A stretch of 64,000 bases of DNA from assembly GCF_033304595.1 (NCBI RefSeq), contig NZ_CP116341.1:1593001-1657000 (forward strand), read 5' to 3'. Of this stretch, positions 52,855 through 62,384 are shown in pieces. Position 1 is the first letter of the stretch. Every line of letters begins with the position of its first letter. The translations under genes and the position numbers were made by a program. The notes under the pieces were generated by a model. That model saw only the letters and a program-made list of their open reading frames with translations, made no database searches and had not been told where the DNA came from. The DNA is from Sporosarcina jeotgali (lineage in GTDB: Bacteria; Bacillota; Bacilli; Bacillales_A; Planococcaceae).

Positions 52855-53625
52855 TTACTTCTTCGCGTCGCTCACCCGCTCCAGCGGGATATCTGCTGTG
52901 ATATCATTCAGTACCCAGCTTGCGCAAACGAGGCCAGCTACAGATGGACAATAGGAATTCGAGGCAGGCGGCATTTTCGCTTTACGGATTGCGGCTTCCG
53001 GCTTCCCTACCGTCTCTGCCACATCAGGGCGCACGATGATCGGGCTTTCATCCGAAAATACAACGGGCACCCCTTTATAGATACCCAGTTTTCGCAAACG
53101 CGTCCGAATTACTTTAGCAATGGGATCTGTATGCGTTTTAGAGATATCTGCAATTCGGAACCGAGTCGGATCAATTTTGTTGGCTGCGCCCATGCTTGAG
53201 ATGATTTTAATGCCCCGTTTGTGACATTGTTCAATCAAGTGAATTTTGTAACTGATCGTATCCGATGCATCAATTACATAATCCGGCTTTTGATCGAAAA
53301 AGCGCTCTGCTGTCTCTTCCGTATAAAACATATGGAGCGGGACAATTTCGCAATTCTCGTTAATGTCCTGAATGCGCTCAACCATCACTTCCGCTTTCGA
53401 GCGTCCAACGGTAGATAAATAGGCGACTAGCTGCCGGTTGATATTGGTAATGTCCACATCATCTTTATCTATTAAAATGATTTTGCCGACACCGCTTCTT
53501 GCGCAAGCTTCGGCTGCAAAAGATCCTACCCCTCCTACCCCTAAGATTGCGACGGTTGTGTCGCTCATCCGCTTGACGCCTTCTTTGCCTATGGATAATT
53601 CGTTTCTTGAAAACTGATTCAGCAT
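52855..53625 (-). CDS. tcdA: tRNA threonylcarbamoyladenosine dehydratase, TcdA/YrvM
   Basis: This E1-like enzyme cyclises t6A37 in tRNA to ct6A using ATP. The 256-residue protein has the nucleotide-binding ILGVGGVGSFAAEACARSG, the D-D-V-D-I-T-N-INRQ adenylation motif and VIDASD, and ends with a conserved CPSVAGLVCASWV block containing the catalytic-type Cys. AAAGGTCG precedes the ATG. In B. subtilis yrvM lies beyond aspS with the 6S RNA gene between them, as here. Confidence 0.92.
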   Translation of the reverse strand: MLNQFSRNELSIGKEGVKRMSDTTVAILGVGGVGSFAAEACARSGVGKIILIDKDDVDITNINRQLVAYLSTVGRSKAEVMVERIQDINENCEIVPLHMFYTEETAERFFDQKPDYVIDASDTISYKIHLIEQCHKRGIKIISSMGAANKIDPTRFRIADISKTHTDPIAKVIRTRLRKLGIYKGVPVVFSDESPIIVRPDVAETVGKPEAAIRKAKMPPASNSYCPSVAGLVCASWVLNDITADIPLERVSDAKK

Positions 53626-53660
53626 TTTCTAACGACCTTTCTTTTTAGAAATTCACAAAT

Positions 53661-53690
53661 AAAAACCCCTCAGCAAGACTGCCGAGAGGT
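53661..53690 (-). terminator. Terminator downstream of the 6S RNA
   Basis: An imperfect stem based on CCTCTCGGCA/TGCTGAGGGG on the minus strand is followed by TTTTTAT. Confidence 0.75.
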
Positions 53691-53693
53691 GAA

Positions 53694-53894
53694 CATTCAC
53701 ATAAGAAACAAATCCCGAATGTGCCGTCTTTGTAATATCGTTTTGAACCCGCATACAGCAGGTGGGTGTCCGATCTTCTTACTTCTGAGGTCCCATGACA
53801 GGCATGTCATCATAAGAAGAATCTAGACTCCCGACGATTGAAGTGTTCGGTCAAAACTGTCTGGCAAATAACGAACACCTCAGGATTTGTTGTT
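53694..53894 (-). ncRNA. ssrS: 6S RNA (SsrS/BsrA)
   Basis: 6S RNA binds SigA-RNA polymerase by imitating an open promoter. Support: the position between aspS and yrvM matches bsrA of B. subtilis; a consensus promoter precedes it; the predicted 201-nt length is right. The 5' ACAAATCCTG pairs with the 3' CGGGATTTGT to close the long helix, and TCCTGAGGTGTTCGTT is a typical 5' sequence. No ORF is present. Exact ends are estimated; the mature 3' end could be a few bases off. With the terminator it accounts for most of the 352-bp gap 53626-53977. Confidence 0.85.
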
Positions 53895-53900
53895 AGATGT

Positions 53901-53929
53901 ATCATATCATACGACTTCTTGAGATTCAA
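53901..53929 (-). promoter_or_regulatory. SigA promoter of 6S RNA
   Basis: On the minus strand TTGAAT (53924-53929) and TATGAT (53901-53906) are 17 bp apart; the start is predicted near A53894. Confidence 0.78.
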
Positions 53930-53977
53930 TAATTTGCACGAAATATTTCTTGTTTAATTCAGAAAAGTCCTAATTTC

Positions 53978-55744
53978 CTATTTTTGTTCGTCCGCCAATT
54001 GGATGTGAAGTTCTTTCAATTGTTTAGGATCAACCGCATCCGGAGCTGCTGTCAACAAGTCTGTAGCACTTGCTGTTTTCGGGAATGCAATTGTATCCCG
54101 CAAGTTAGTAGAACCAGAGAGCAGCATGACAAGACGGTCGAGTCCGAAGGCGATTCCGCCGTGCGGGGGCGTTCCATATTCGAATGCATCGAGAAGGAAT
54201 CCGAACTGCTCGCGCGCTTGCTCTTCAGTGAAACCGAGTGCTGCGAACATTTTCTCCTGAACATCACGTTCGTAAATACGAAGTGAACCTCCGCCTAACT
54301 CGTAGCCATTTAGCACTAAGTCATATGCTAACGCTTTGACAGTTTCAGGACTTGATACGAGTTCTTCCACGTCAGCAGGCATCGTGAACGGATGGTGTGC
54401 TGCGTAATAACGGCCGTCTTCCTCGTCGTATTCAAACAACGGCCAATCCGTCACCCATAGGAAGTTATAAAGGGACTCATCAATTAATCCGCGTTCACGG
54501 CCGAACTTCATTCGGAGTGCACCGAGTGTGTCTGCGACCACTGATTTTTTATCAGCAGCGAATAACAGCAAGTCACCTGGCTGTGCATCTGCGGCAGTTT
54601 TAAGTGCTTCTGCAGTCTCCCCTTCGAAGAACTTGGAAATCGGACCTTTGAGACCGTCTTCTTCACATTTCAACCAAGCTAATCCTTTAGCGCCGTAGAC
54701 TGCTGCGAATTCACCGAATCCATCGATATCTTTACGTGAATAATCAGCTGCAGCACCTTTTACGTTGATTAATTTTACTTGGCCGCCATTTTCTAATGCG
54801 CCCGTAAATACTTTGAATCCTGTTTCTTTAACAACTTCAGATACATCGATTAGTTCCATCGCGAACCGTGTATCCGGCTTATCTGAACCGTAACGGGCCA
54901 TTGCGTCTGTATACGTTATCCGTTTAAATGGTCCGTCAATTGTAATATCCTTCACATCGTTCATAACTTTTTGCATGAGACGTTCGTTTAACTCGATAAT
55001 TTCTTCAATCGACATGAAACTCATTTCCATATCAATTTGAGTGAATTCCGGCTGGCGGTCTGCCCGTAAATCTTCATCACGGAAACAGCGGGCAATCTGG
55101 AAGTAGCGGTCGAAGCCGGAAACCATCAGCATTTGCTTGAACAGCTGCGGTGATTGTGGAAGTGCATAGAACTCTCCGTCATGCACACGGCTAGGTACGA
55201 GATAGTCACGCGCGCCTTCAGGTGTGGACTTAGTCAGGATTGGCGTCTCGACTTCGAGGAAGCCTTCACCATCCAGGAAGTTTCGGACAGTCTTTGTAAT
55301 ATCCGAGCGCATTTTGAATGTACGCGCAAGTTGCGGACGTCGAAGATCGAGATATCGATATTTCAAACGCAGCTCTTCACTGACATCTGTGTCATCTTCG
55401 ATTAAGAATGGAGGATTCTTCGCTTCGTTAATAATTGTCAGCTCAGTTACTTGAACTTCAATTGAGCCTGTTTTCAAATTCTTGTTTTTCGTCCGTTCGT
55501 CACGTTCTACTACATTTCCTGTAATCGAAATGACGAATTCGCTGCGCAGCTTTTCTGCCGTAGCGAGAGCTTCTTCAGAAATTGCAGGATTGAAAACCGC
55601 TTGGACGATGCCCGTGCGGTCGCGCATGTCAACAAAGATTAACCCTCCGAGATCACGCCGTTTTTGGACCCATCCTTTTAACGTAACTTCTTGACCGATA
55701 TGTTGCTCGTTTAGTTCTCCACAATATTGTGTTCGCTGCATCAT
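53978..55744 (-). CDS. aspS: Aspartyl-tRNA synthetase
   Basis: This class IIb synthetase of 588 residues charges tRNA-Asp. It has an N-terminal OB-fold anticodon-binding domain (about 1-110; [20 protein letters not shown]), the catalytic core with motif 2 [16 protein letters not shown], the bacterial GAD insertion and motif 3 [21 protein letters not shown] precedes ATG ATG. It follows hisS by 20 bp and shares the T-box leader at 57060. Whether it is the discriminating or non-discriminating type cannot be read by eye. Confidence 0.97.
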   Translation of the reverse strand: MMQRTQYCGELNEQHIGQEVTLKGWVQKRRDLGGLIFVDMRDRTGIVQAVFNPAISEEALATAEKLRSEFVISITGNVVERDERTKNKNLKTGSIEVQVTELTIINEAKNPPFLIEDDTDVSEELRLKYRYLDLRRPQLARTFKMRSDITKTVRNFLDGEGFLEVETPILTKSTPEGARDYLVPSRVHDGEFYALPQSPQLFKQMLMVSGFDRYFQIARCFRDEDLRADRQPEFTQIDMEMSFMSIEEIIELNERLMQKVMNDVKDITIDGPFKRITYTDAMARYGSDKPDTRFAMELIDVSEVVKETGFKVFTGALENGGQVKLINVKGAAADYSRKDIDGFGEFAAVYGAKGLAWLKCEEDGLKGPISKFFEGETAEALKTAADAQPGDLLLFAADKKSVVADTLGALRMKFGRERGLIDESLYNFLWVTDWPLFEYDEEDGRYYAAHHPFTMPADVEELVSSPETVKALAYDLVLNGYELGGGSLRIYERDVQEKMFAALGFTEEQAREQFGFLLDAFEYGTPPHGGIAFGLDRLVMLLSGSTNLRDTIAFPKTASATDLLTAAPDAVDPKQLKELHIQLADEQK

Positions 55745-55764
55745 TCAACACTGCCTCTCTTCAA

Positions 55765-57027
55765 TTAGCCTTTGATAAGTTCAATTAGTTCTGTAACGCT
55801 GACGGATTGTTGTGTACCTTCCGCCATGTTTTTAAGCTGGACGATTTGTTGTTCGACTTCTTCTTCTCCAATAACGGTAACCCATTTGGATTGCAATCGG
55901 TCTGCTGATTTCATCTGAGCTTTCATCTTCCGGTCGAGATAGTCCATATCTGCACGGATGCCTGCTGCGCGTAATTGCTGAAGAACTTGGAAGCCTTCTT
56001 GCTTCGCCGCTTCACCCAGTGTCACGACGTACACGTCCAGCGCGTCATCATTTGTCAGCGGGACTTGTTCCGCTTCAAGTGCCAGCAGTAAACGCTCGAT
56101 ACTCATTCCAAAGCCGATACCAGGAGCTGACGGGCCGCCAATCTCTTCAGAAAGTCCATTATACCGGCCGCCGCCGCATAGCGTTGTAATTGCGCCGAAA
56201 CCTTCAGCGGTGCTCATGATCTCAAAAGCAGTGTGATTGTAATAATCAAGGCCGCGTACTAGATTTGGATCTAATTCATAAGAGATGCCCGCTTTCGATA
56301 ACAATTCCTTCAGCGCTTCAAAATACGCACGGGATTCATCATTCAAGTAGTCGGTAAGCGATGGGGCTGTTTTCATGAGCGGGTGGTCGCGGTCTACTTT
56401 ACAATCCAAAATTCGCAAAGGATTTTTTTCTAAGCGAGTTTGGCAATCCCCGCAAAACTCATCAATATGAGGAGTAAAGTGTGCAACTAAAGCATCTCTA
56501 TGTGCTGTGCGCGAATCTTTATCCCCTAGAGAATTCAATACCAGTTTGATGTCTTTCAGACCCGCACGTTTATATATTTCGAGTGCCAGGGCAATTACTT
56601 CAGCATCGATTGCTGGATCAGCACTGCCGATTGCTTCTGTTCCAAATTGAACAAATTGGCGATACCGTCCTGCTTGTTGTCGTTCGTAACGGAACATCGG
56701 CTCAATGTAGTACAATTTGACAGGCTGGTCGACCCAGCCAAACATCTTATGTTCAACAAACGAGCGAACGACTGGTGCTGTTCCTTCAGGACGCAAAGTC
56801 ATGGAACGATCTCCGCGGTCTTTAAATGTATACATCTCTTTCGACACGATATCTGTTGTATCGCCAACCGCTCTTTGGAAAAGTTCAGTTTGCTCAAACA
56901 TCGGAGTGCGAATCTCTGAATAGCGATACACTTCACATGCTTCGCGGATAAGCTGCTCTACTTTTTGCCACTTCCAGGATTCGGAAGGCAGAATGTCTTG
57001 TGTTCCTCTTGGCACTTTAAACTTCAT
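55765..57027 (-). CDS. hisS: Histidyl-tRNA synthetase
   Basis: This class IIa synthetase of 420 residues charges tRNA-His. It opens MKFKVPRGTQDILP and has motif 2 YEPMFRYERQQAGRYRQF, the His-specific GLDYYNHTAFE and motif 3 GFGMSIERLLL, then the C-terminal anticodon-binding domain. ATG 57027 follows GAGAGGGG; the further 40 in-frame codons upstream overlap the T-box terminator. It is the first gene of hisS-aspS. Confidence 0.97.
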   Translation of the reverse strand: MKFKVPRGTQDILPSESWKWQKVEQLIREACEVYRYSEIRTPMFEQTELFQRAVGDTTDIVSKEMYTFKDRGDRSMTLRPEGTAPVVRSFVEHKMFGWVDQPVKLYYIEPMFRYERQQAGRYRQFVQFGTEAIGSADPAIDAEVIALALEIYKRAGLKDIKLVLNSLGDKDSRTAHRDALVAHFTPHIDEFCGDCQTRLEKNPLRILDCKVDRDHPLMKTAPSLTDYLNDESRAYFEALKELLSKAGISYELDPNLVRGLDYYNHTAFEIMSTAEGFGAITTLCGGGRYNGLSEEIGGPSAPGIGFGMSIERLLLALEAEQVPLTNDDALDVYVVTLGEAAKQEGFQVLQQLRAAGIRADMDYLDRKMKAQMKSADRLQSKWVTVIGEEEVEQQIVQLKNMAEGTQQSVSVTELIELIKG

Positions 57028-57059
57028 TGGTAAACCCCTCTCGTTTGTTTCAGTTAAAC

Positions 57060-57345
57060 GGAAATACAAAAAAGCCCCCATCCCTTGCGTATGCAAGGGA
57101 CGAGAGCTTGTAATCAGCTTCCGCGGTTCCACCCAAATTGACGTCAAGGACGTCCACTCGTATCCGGATAACGGCCGGCTCCGTCTTTACCTAATATGCC
57201 CCTCGGACGTTTCAGTAAAGAGTCTCATTGGTGTTGTTCATCAAGTTAGTCTGCAGGGGGATTTCAGCCACGTCCGCCCTTCTCTGGTCAGCCACGATCT
57301 TGATTACTTTCCAAGTCATCGACATGAATTCATCATGCAGTTATC
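57060..57345 (-). promoter_or_regulatory. T-box riboswitch controlling hisS-aspS
   Basis: The leader contains the invariant T-box GGGTGGAACCGCGG (57121-57134 on the minus strand), which pairs with uncharged tRNA acceptor ends, and the terminator at 57070-57107. The stem I region has the AGTA motif and an ATCAAG/CTTGAT helix. The sequence after it, GATGAACAACACCAATGAG, should carry the specifier. CAC (His, 57231-57233) fits the first gene, but AAC also fits the usual register, so the codon is not certain. Uncharged tRNA would stabilise the antiterminator. Confidence 0.92.
57070..57107 (-). terminator. T-box leader terminator
   Basis: Minus-strand AGCTCTCGTCCCTTG and GCAAGGGATGGGGGCT form the stem, followed by TTTTTT; it competes with the antiterminator. 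Confidence 0.88.
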
Positions 57346-57349
57346 AATA

Positions 57350-57377
57350 ATAGTACCATCTGGTGAAAATGTGTCAA
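57350..57377 (-). promoter_or_regulatory. SigA promoter of the hisS-aspS leader
   Basis: TTGACA (57372-57377) and TACTAT (57350-57355) are 16 bp apart on the minus strand. Confidence 0.7.
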
Positions 57378-57444
57378 CCTTTTTCATTTCCTCTAGTCTT
57401 TTTCGACAATCTCTTTTACAATAATGAGAAAGGAGAGTGATCAA

Positions 57445-58983
57445 ATGCCGAAACTGGCAAAACTAGTGGCCGCTGTCCTGTTGGTGTCATTTACGCTGTT
57501 GGACGTACGACCTGCTGTTGCTGATTCTTCAGGACAAACGGCAGTTGTCGATTCTCCGACACTAAATGTCCGTTCTGGACCGGGTCTCACCTATTCTTTA
57601 AAGGGGAAATTGAAGGATGGACAGAAAGTAAAGATCATCGACAAGTCAGATGATTGGTATCAAGTATCGATAAATGGTGAAACAGGATGGATAGCTTCTT
57701 GGCTAACCAAATCTGATGAGCAAGGTTCTAATGCAGACAAAACAATTGTCTCACGTGTTGATTCACTAAATATCCGTTCGTCTCCTTCGATCACTTCTGC
57801 AGCTATCGGAAAGTTACGTTCCGGTGATCTTGCACAACTCGTCGAATACCAAGGAGAATGGGCTTCGATCATCGTAGATGGGATGGAAGGCTGGGTTCAC
57901 ACGACATACATAACTGAAGTTGATTCGGATCATGTGCAAAACATATCAGAGACGGACAAACCTGCTGTTACGAACGCAAATACATTTACTGTAACTGTGA
58001 ATAAATTGAATGTCCGAAAAAAACCCGATCAAACTTCAAAGAAAATCGGAACGGTAAGTAAGAATGACACATTCCCGATTCAGAAAATTGATGGCAATTG
58101 GGTTAAGATTTCATTGACAGGCAACCAATCAGGTTGGGTGTATTCGTTTCATGGTGAACTTTCAAGCAAAGCAGCAAGTACTTCAAGCAAAACGGATCAA
58201 ACCGTATCAATTGTCACAAATGGAACTAATATTCGAGTGGAACCTGCAACCTCTTCAGAAGTTGCTCTGCGTGCGGACGCGGGTGATGTGTTCCAAGTAG
58301 TTGAAAAGAAAGAAAAATGGTATGAAATTCAACTGCCTGCTGGCGGTACTGCATATGTTGCTGAATGGGTTGTCAATTCTTCCGATACATCCAGCGCTTC
58401 CACAACTGCTGTTCCTGAAAAAAAGAAACGTGTACCGGGAACTTTGAAAGGGATCACCATCGCACTGGATCCCGGACATGGCGGGAATGATCGCGGCACG
58501 ACAGGTACACGCGGCACCGATGAAAAGAATTTAACCTTACAAACAGCAGAGCTTTTAGCTGGTAAGTTGAAAGATGCAGGAGCGATCGTTGTCATGACAC
58601 GAAACTCGGATACGTATGTGTCATTGCGGAAACGGACGTCCATAGCTCACCAGGAAGGTGCAGATGCGTTTGTCAGTCTGCATTATGACGCAAATCCAGA
58701 TCGCTCGATTACTGGATTTACCACATATTATACGCAGTCTGCCCAACAACCGTTTGCTAAAGCTGTGAATGAAGGACTTTCTTCAACCATCGACTTAACG
58801 AATCGCGGAACTCAGCCGGCGAATTACTTAGTTCTTCGTGAAAACAGATTACCTGCAGTTCTCATTGAATTAGGATTCTTATCGAATTCATCTGAAGAAC
58901 GTGTGCTGACAAGTTCTTACTTCCGGGAACAAGCATCTCAAGGTATTTATAAAGGATTACTTCATTACTTTGACGCACAATAA
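57445..58983 (+). CDS. N-acetylmuramoyl-L-alanine amidase with four SH3b domains
   Basis: This 512-residue secreted cell-wall hydrolase has a signal peptide (cleavage after about VRPAVA), four bacterial SH3 repeats (about 30-85, 100-155, 180-235 and 255-310; each begins with an LNVR- or NIRV-like strand) and a C-terminal Amidase_3 domain. Zinc ligands are visible in LDPGHGG and SLHYDANP, with the catalytic Glu in VLIELGFLSN. It cleaves the bond between MurNAc and L-Ala. It matches YrvJ of B. subtilis in position next to hisS. AAAGGAG precedes ATG 57445. A TACAAT lies upstream, close to the divergent T-box promoter. Confidence 0.95.
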   Translation: MPKLAKLVAAVLLVSFTLLDVRPAVADSSGQTAVVDSPTLNVRSGPGLTYSLKGKLKDGQKVKIIDKSDDWYQVSINGETGWIASWLTKSDEQGSNADKTIVSRVDSLNIRSSPSITSAAIGKLRSGDLAQLVEYQGEWASIIVDGMEGWVHTTYITEVDSDHVQNISETDKPAVTNANTFTVTVNKLNVRKKPDQTSKKIGTVSKNDTFPIQKIDGNWVKISLTGNQSGWVYSFHGELSSKAASTSSKTDQTVSIVTNGTNIRVEPATSSEVALRADAGDVFQVVEKKEKWYEIQLPAGGTAYVAEWVVNSSDTSSASTTAVPEKKKRVPGTLKGITIALDPGHGGNDRGTTGTRGTDEKNLTLQTAELLAGKLKDAGAIVVMTRNSDTYVSLRKRTSIAHQEGADAFVSLHYDANPDRSITGFTTYYTQSAQQPFAKAVNEGLSSTIDLTNRGTQPANYLVLRENRLPAVLIELGFLSNSSEERVLTSSYFREQASQGIYKGLLHYFDAQ

Positions 58984-59033
58984 AAAAACGTCCGCAGCAT
59001 GCCAATCATCTGGCTGCTGCGGACGTTTTTATT
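58983..59033. terminator. Bidirectional terminator, amidase versus dtd
   Basis: ACGTCCGCAGCA/TGCTGCGGACGT, flanked by A- and T-runs, lies between convergent genes and includes the dtd stop. Confidence 0.92.
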
Positions 59034-59469
59034 TGGATTCCACAATAATCGTCACAGGTCCGTCGTTCACAAGCGAAACATCCATCATTGCGCCGAACAC
59101 GCCCGTTTCCACTGTTAGCCCATAACTGCGAAGCTGTTCGTTGAAATAATCGTAAAGCGGCTGAGCAGTTTCAGGTCTGGCAGCCTCGATAAAGCTCGGA
59201 CGTCTCCCTTTCCGTGTATCCCCGTAAAGGGTAAATTGGGAAACCGACAGAATCGCTCCGCCCGTTTCGTCAATGGATCGGTTCATCTTCCCGTCCTCAT
59301 CTTCGAACAATCGGAGACTCGCGATCTTCTTAGCCGTATACGCCGCGTCTTGATGCGTATCCGTATGCGTCAGCCCGACAAGAAGAACATACCCGTGATC
59401 GATGGCACCCGTTACGGTACCATCGACTGTGACGGATGCCTTCTTGGACCGTTGAAGCACAACTTTCAT
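59029..59469 (-). CDS. dtd: D-aminoacyl-tRNA deacylase
   Basis: Dtd hydrolyses D-amino acids (and glycine from tRNA-Ala) off tRNA, proofreading chirality. The 146-residue dimeric enzyme has the two family motifs SQFTLYGD (about 78-85) and an N-terminal [13 protein letters not shown]; the usual GP-motif NDGPVTI(I) is at the C-terminus. AAGAGGTG precedes the ATG. It lies 17 bp after relA, as in B. subtilis. Confidence 0.95.
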   Translation of the reverse strand: MKVVLQRSKKASVTVDGTVTGAIDHGYVLLVGLTHTDTHQDAAYTAKKIASLRLFEDEDGKMNRSIDETGGAILSVSQFTLYGDTRKGRRPSFIEAARPETAQPLYDYFNEQLRSYGLTVETGVFGAMMDVSLVNDGPVTIIVESK

Positions 59470-59486
59470 GTGAGGACACCTCTTTG

Positions 59487-61685
59487 TTAATTAATAATAC
59501 GCTGAACGGAATATATGTCCCGGACTTGCTTGATTTTATCGACAATCCGTTGTAAATGCTGTAAATCCGTAATTTTGATAGACATACTGATGTGAGCAAT
59601 TTTTACACGGTCCGCTTTACCGGAAACAGCCACAATTGGGGTTTTAGTATCCACTACAGCCATCATGACTTCGTTTAACAAGCCTTGCCGGTCATAACCC
59701 GTGATTTCAATATCGACCTGGAATTCCTTTTTAACGCTTTCAGTTCCGGAAACAGCCCAATTTACGTCAATTAAGCGGTCTTCTTGCTCTCCGTCTGCAT
59801 GGATATTCGGACAGTCCACGCGGTGAACGGATACACCGCGGCCCTTTGTGATGAATCCAACAATCTCATCTCCCGGAACCGGATTACAGCATTTTGAGAG
59901 TCGGATGAGCAGGTTTTCCAGCCCTTTGACGACCACTCCGGATTCGGTCATTGGCTGGGTCGGCTGCGCTTTGATGTCAGAGACGATCCGGTCGATGGCA
60001 TCCTTCTGTTCCCGCTCTTTACGGATTTTATCTGTCATCCGATTGACGACTTGCTGAGCGGTAATTCCGCCAGAGCCGATGGCTGCATACATGTCTTCTT
60101 CAGATGTAAAACTATATTTATCGATGACACGCCGTAAACTTTCTGGTGTAACTACTTCACGGAGGATAAATTCTTGCTGCTTCACTTCTTTTTCCAGCAG
60201 CTCTTTGCCACGATAAATATTCTCTTCACGCAGCTGCTTTTTAAAATACTGGCGGATTTTGTTGCGCGCTTGAGAAGTGTTCGCGATTTTTAACCAATCA
60301 CGGCTTGGCCCAAACGACTGTTTAGACGTCAGCACTTCCACGATATCGCCGGTAAATAATTCAGTTTCAAGCGGCACCATTTTGCCATTCACTTTGGCAC
60401 CGATTGTCCGGTTTCCGACTTCTGAGTGAACACGATAAGCAAAGTCGATTGGAATGGAGCCTTTCGGGAGTTCAATGACGTCTCCTTCAGGGGTAAATAC
60501 ATAGACCATGTCCGAGAATAAGTCGAATTTCAAGGACTCCATGAATTCTTCTGCATTCGAAGACTCATTTTGCATTTCTAATATTTCACGGAACCAGGTC
60601 AATTTCGAGTCGATGGTATCAGGATAAGAGGCAGTGATTCCCTCTTTATATGCCCAGTGGGCAGCGACTCCGAATTCAGCAATTTTGTGCATATCTTCCG
60701 TACGGATCTGCACTTCCAGCGGATCTCCCGCAGGACCGACAACAGTAGTATGCAAGGATTGGTACAAGTTCTGTTTTGGCATCGCAATATAGTCTTTAAA
60801 ACGGCCTGGCATCGGTTTCCACAGTGTGTGAATGATGCCGAGGACGGCGTAGCAATCTTTAATGCTTTTGACGACGATCCGGACCGCAAGCAAGTCATAT
60901 ATTTCGTTGAATTCTTTTTTCTGTAAAATCATTTTCCGGTAAATGGAGTACAAATGCTTCGGACGGCCTGATAATTCAGCATGAATATCCATCGTTCCAA
61001 TTTCAGTATTAATCTGTTCCATGACATTTTTCAAATAGTTTTCACGTTCAACACGCTTCTGTTTCATGAGGTTGACGATGCGGTAATATTGCTGAGGGTT
61101 TAAATAGCGAAGGGCAATGTCTTCGAGCTCCCATTTTATCGCAGATATTCCGAGCCGGTGCGCAAGCGGTGCAAAAATCTCAAGTGTCTCCGCAGAAATC
61201 CGACGTTGTTTTTCTTCTTTCACATACTTTAACGTCCTCATATTATGCAGACGGTCTGCCAATTTTATAAGAATGACCCGTATATCCTGTGCCATTGCGA
61301 TAAACATTTTACGATGATTTTCTGCTTGTTTTTCTTCATTTGTTTTAAATTTCAGCTTTTCAAGTTTTGTAACGCCATCGACAAGCATCGCGACTTCTTC
61401 CCCGAAGTCCCGTACGATGTCTTCTCTGCCGATTTCTGTATCCTCTACAACGTCATGTAAAAAGCCTGCAGCCACTGTCGAAGGATCCATTTGTAGTTCT
61501 GCAAGAATTCCAGCTACTTGCACTGGATGGAGAATGTAAGGTTCTCCAGAACTTCTGAACTGACCTTCATGCGCTCTCTTTGCAGCTTCGTACGCTTTTT
61601 CGACAAATGCTACGTGTTCATTGTTCATATAGGAACCCACGAGTTCAAATATATCCTCTGCCGTTAAATCCTGATTTTTCGCCAT
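59487..61685 (-). CDS. relA: Bifunctional (p)ppGpp synthetase/hydrolase
   Basis: This Rel enzyme makes and degrades the alarmone (p)ppGpp on amino-acid starvation. The 732 residues carry the HD hydrolase domain with HDVVEDT (about 70-76) and DRLHNMRTL, the synthetase domain with [20 protein letters not shown], the TGS domain (about 390-450, [15 protein letters not shown]), a zinc-finger-like CCNPVPGD and a C-terminal ACT domain. ATG 61685 follows AAAGAGGTG. The hydrolase motif is intact, so the protein should be bifunctional, as in other Firmicutes. Confidence 0.97.
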   Translation of the reverse strand: MAKNQDLTAEDIFELVGSYMNNEHVAFVEKAYEAAKRAHEGQFRSSGEPYILHPVQVAGILAELQMDPSTVAAGFLHDVVEDTEIGREDIVRDFGEEVAMLVDGVTKLEKLKFKTNEEKQAENHRKMFIAMAQDIRVILIKLADRLHNMRTLKYVKEEKQRRISAETLEIFAPLAHRLGISAIKWELEDIALRYLNPQQYYRIVNLMKQKRVERENYLKNVMEQINTEIGTMDIHAELSGRPKHLYSIYRKMILQKKEFNEIYDLLAVRIVVKSIKDCYAVLGIIHTLWKPMPGRFKDYIAMPKQNLYQSLHTTVVGPAGDPLEVQIRTEDMHKIAEFGVAAHWAYKEGITASYPDTIDSKLTWFREILEMQNESSNAEEFMESLKFDLFSDMVYVFTPEGDVIELPKGSIPIDFAYRVHSEVGNRTIGAKVNGKMVPLETELFTGDIVEVLTSKQSFGPSRDWLKIANTSQARNKIRQYFKKQLREENIYRGKELLEKEVKQQEFILREVVTPESLRRVIDKYSFTSEEDMYAAIGSGGITAQQVVNRMTDKIRKEREQKDAIDRIVSDIKAQPTQPMTESGVVVKGLENLLIRLSKCCNPVPGDEIVGFITKGRGVSVHRVDCPNIHADGEQEDRLIDVNWAVSGTESVKKEFQVDIEITGYDRQGLLNEVMMAVVDTKTPIVAVSGKADRVKIAHISMSIKITDLQHLQRIVDKIKQVRDIYSVQRIIN

Positions 61686-61835
61686 TCTCTCACCTCTTTC
61701 AAGCAATTTCCGAAAAAATAAACATACCTCTATTGTATGGCGAAAATAGAAGATTTGTAAAGAAATGAATTCAATGAGTTTCGCTCACTGTGTCAAAAGC
61801 ATGTCTATTCAAATTTTATTTCTACAAATAAATAC

Positions 61836-61868
61836 AAAAACTCCCCCGCTAAATTGCGAAGGAGAGAG
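61836..61868 (-). terminator. Terminator of apt
   Basis: Minus-strand CTCC-TTCGC / GCGGGGGAG is an imperfect stem followed by TTTTTG, four bases past the apt stop. It falls within a 186-bp AT-rich gap before relA with nothing else seen. Confidence 0.65.
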
Positions 61869-61871
61869 ATA

Positions 61872-62384
61872 TTAGTATTTCATTAGCGAAAGAACGTTAT
61901 GGTTTTCCAGTTTTCTTCGGCCATCCAAGTAAGTGAGTTCGATTAAGAACGCACATCCGGCAACGACACCGCCAAGTTTTTCAACAAGTTCCACTGTTGC
62001 GCCAACTGTTCCGCCAGTAGCTAGAAGATCGTCTACCACAAGAACGCGCTGACCAGGTTTGATTGCATCTTTATGAATCGTTAACTGGTCAACACCATAC
62101 TCTAAATCATAGTCGACCGCGATTGTTTCGCGAGGTAATTTTCCAGGTTTGCGGACCGGTGCAAAACCGATTTCAAGGGCATAAGCAACCGGACATCCAA
62201 TGATGAATCCGCGTGCTTCAGGACCAACAATCAGTTCTGCGCCCATTTCTTTTGCGTATTCAACGATTTGATCCGTTGCATATTTGTAGGCTTCACCATT
62301 ATCCATGATTGTTGTAATATCTTTAAAGCTAATCCCTTTTTTCGGATAATCGGGAACTACTGTTACGAATTGTTTCAAGTCCAT
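61872..62384 (-). CDS. apt: Adenine phosphoribosyltransferase
   Basis: Apt salvages adenine to AMP with PRPP. The 170-residue enzyme starts [18 protein letters not shown] and has the PRPP loop [13 protein letters not shown] (about 119-131) and the ARGFIIG substrate loop. ATG 62384 overlaps the recJ coding end by 10 bp, with AGGAGGA eight bases ahead, so apt is coupled to recJ. The longer ORF upstream is recJ-overlapping extension without its own site. Confidence 0.96.
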   Translation of the reverse strand: MDLKQFVTVVPDYPKKGISFKDITTIMDNGEAYKYATDQIVEYAKEMGAELIVGPEARGFIIGCPVAYALEIGFAPVRKPGKLPRETIAVDYDLEYGVDQLTIHKDAIKPGQRVLVVDDLLATGGTVGATVELVEKLGGVVAGCAFLIELTYLDGRRKLENHNVLSLMKY

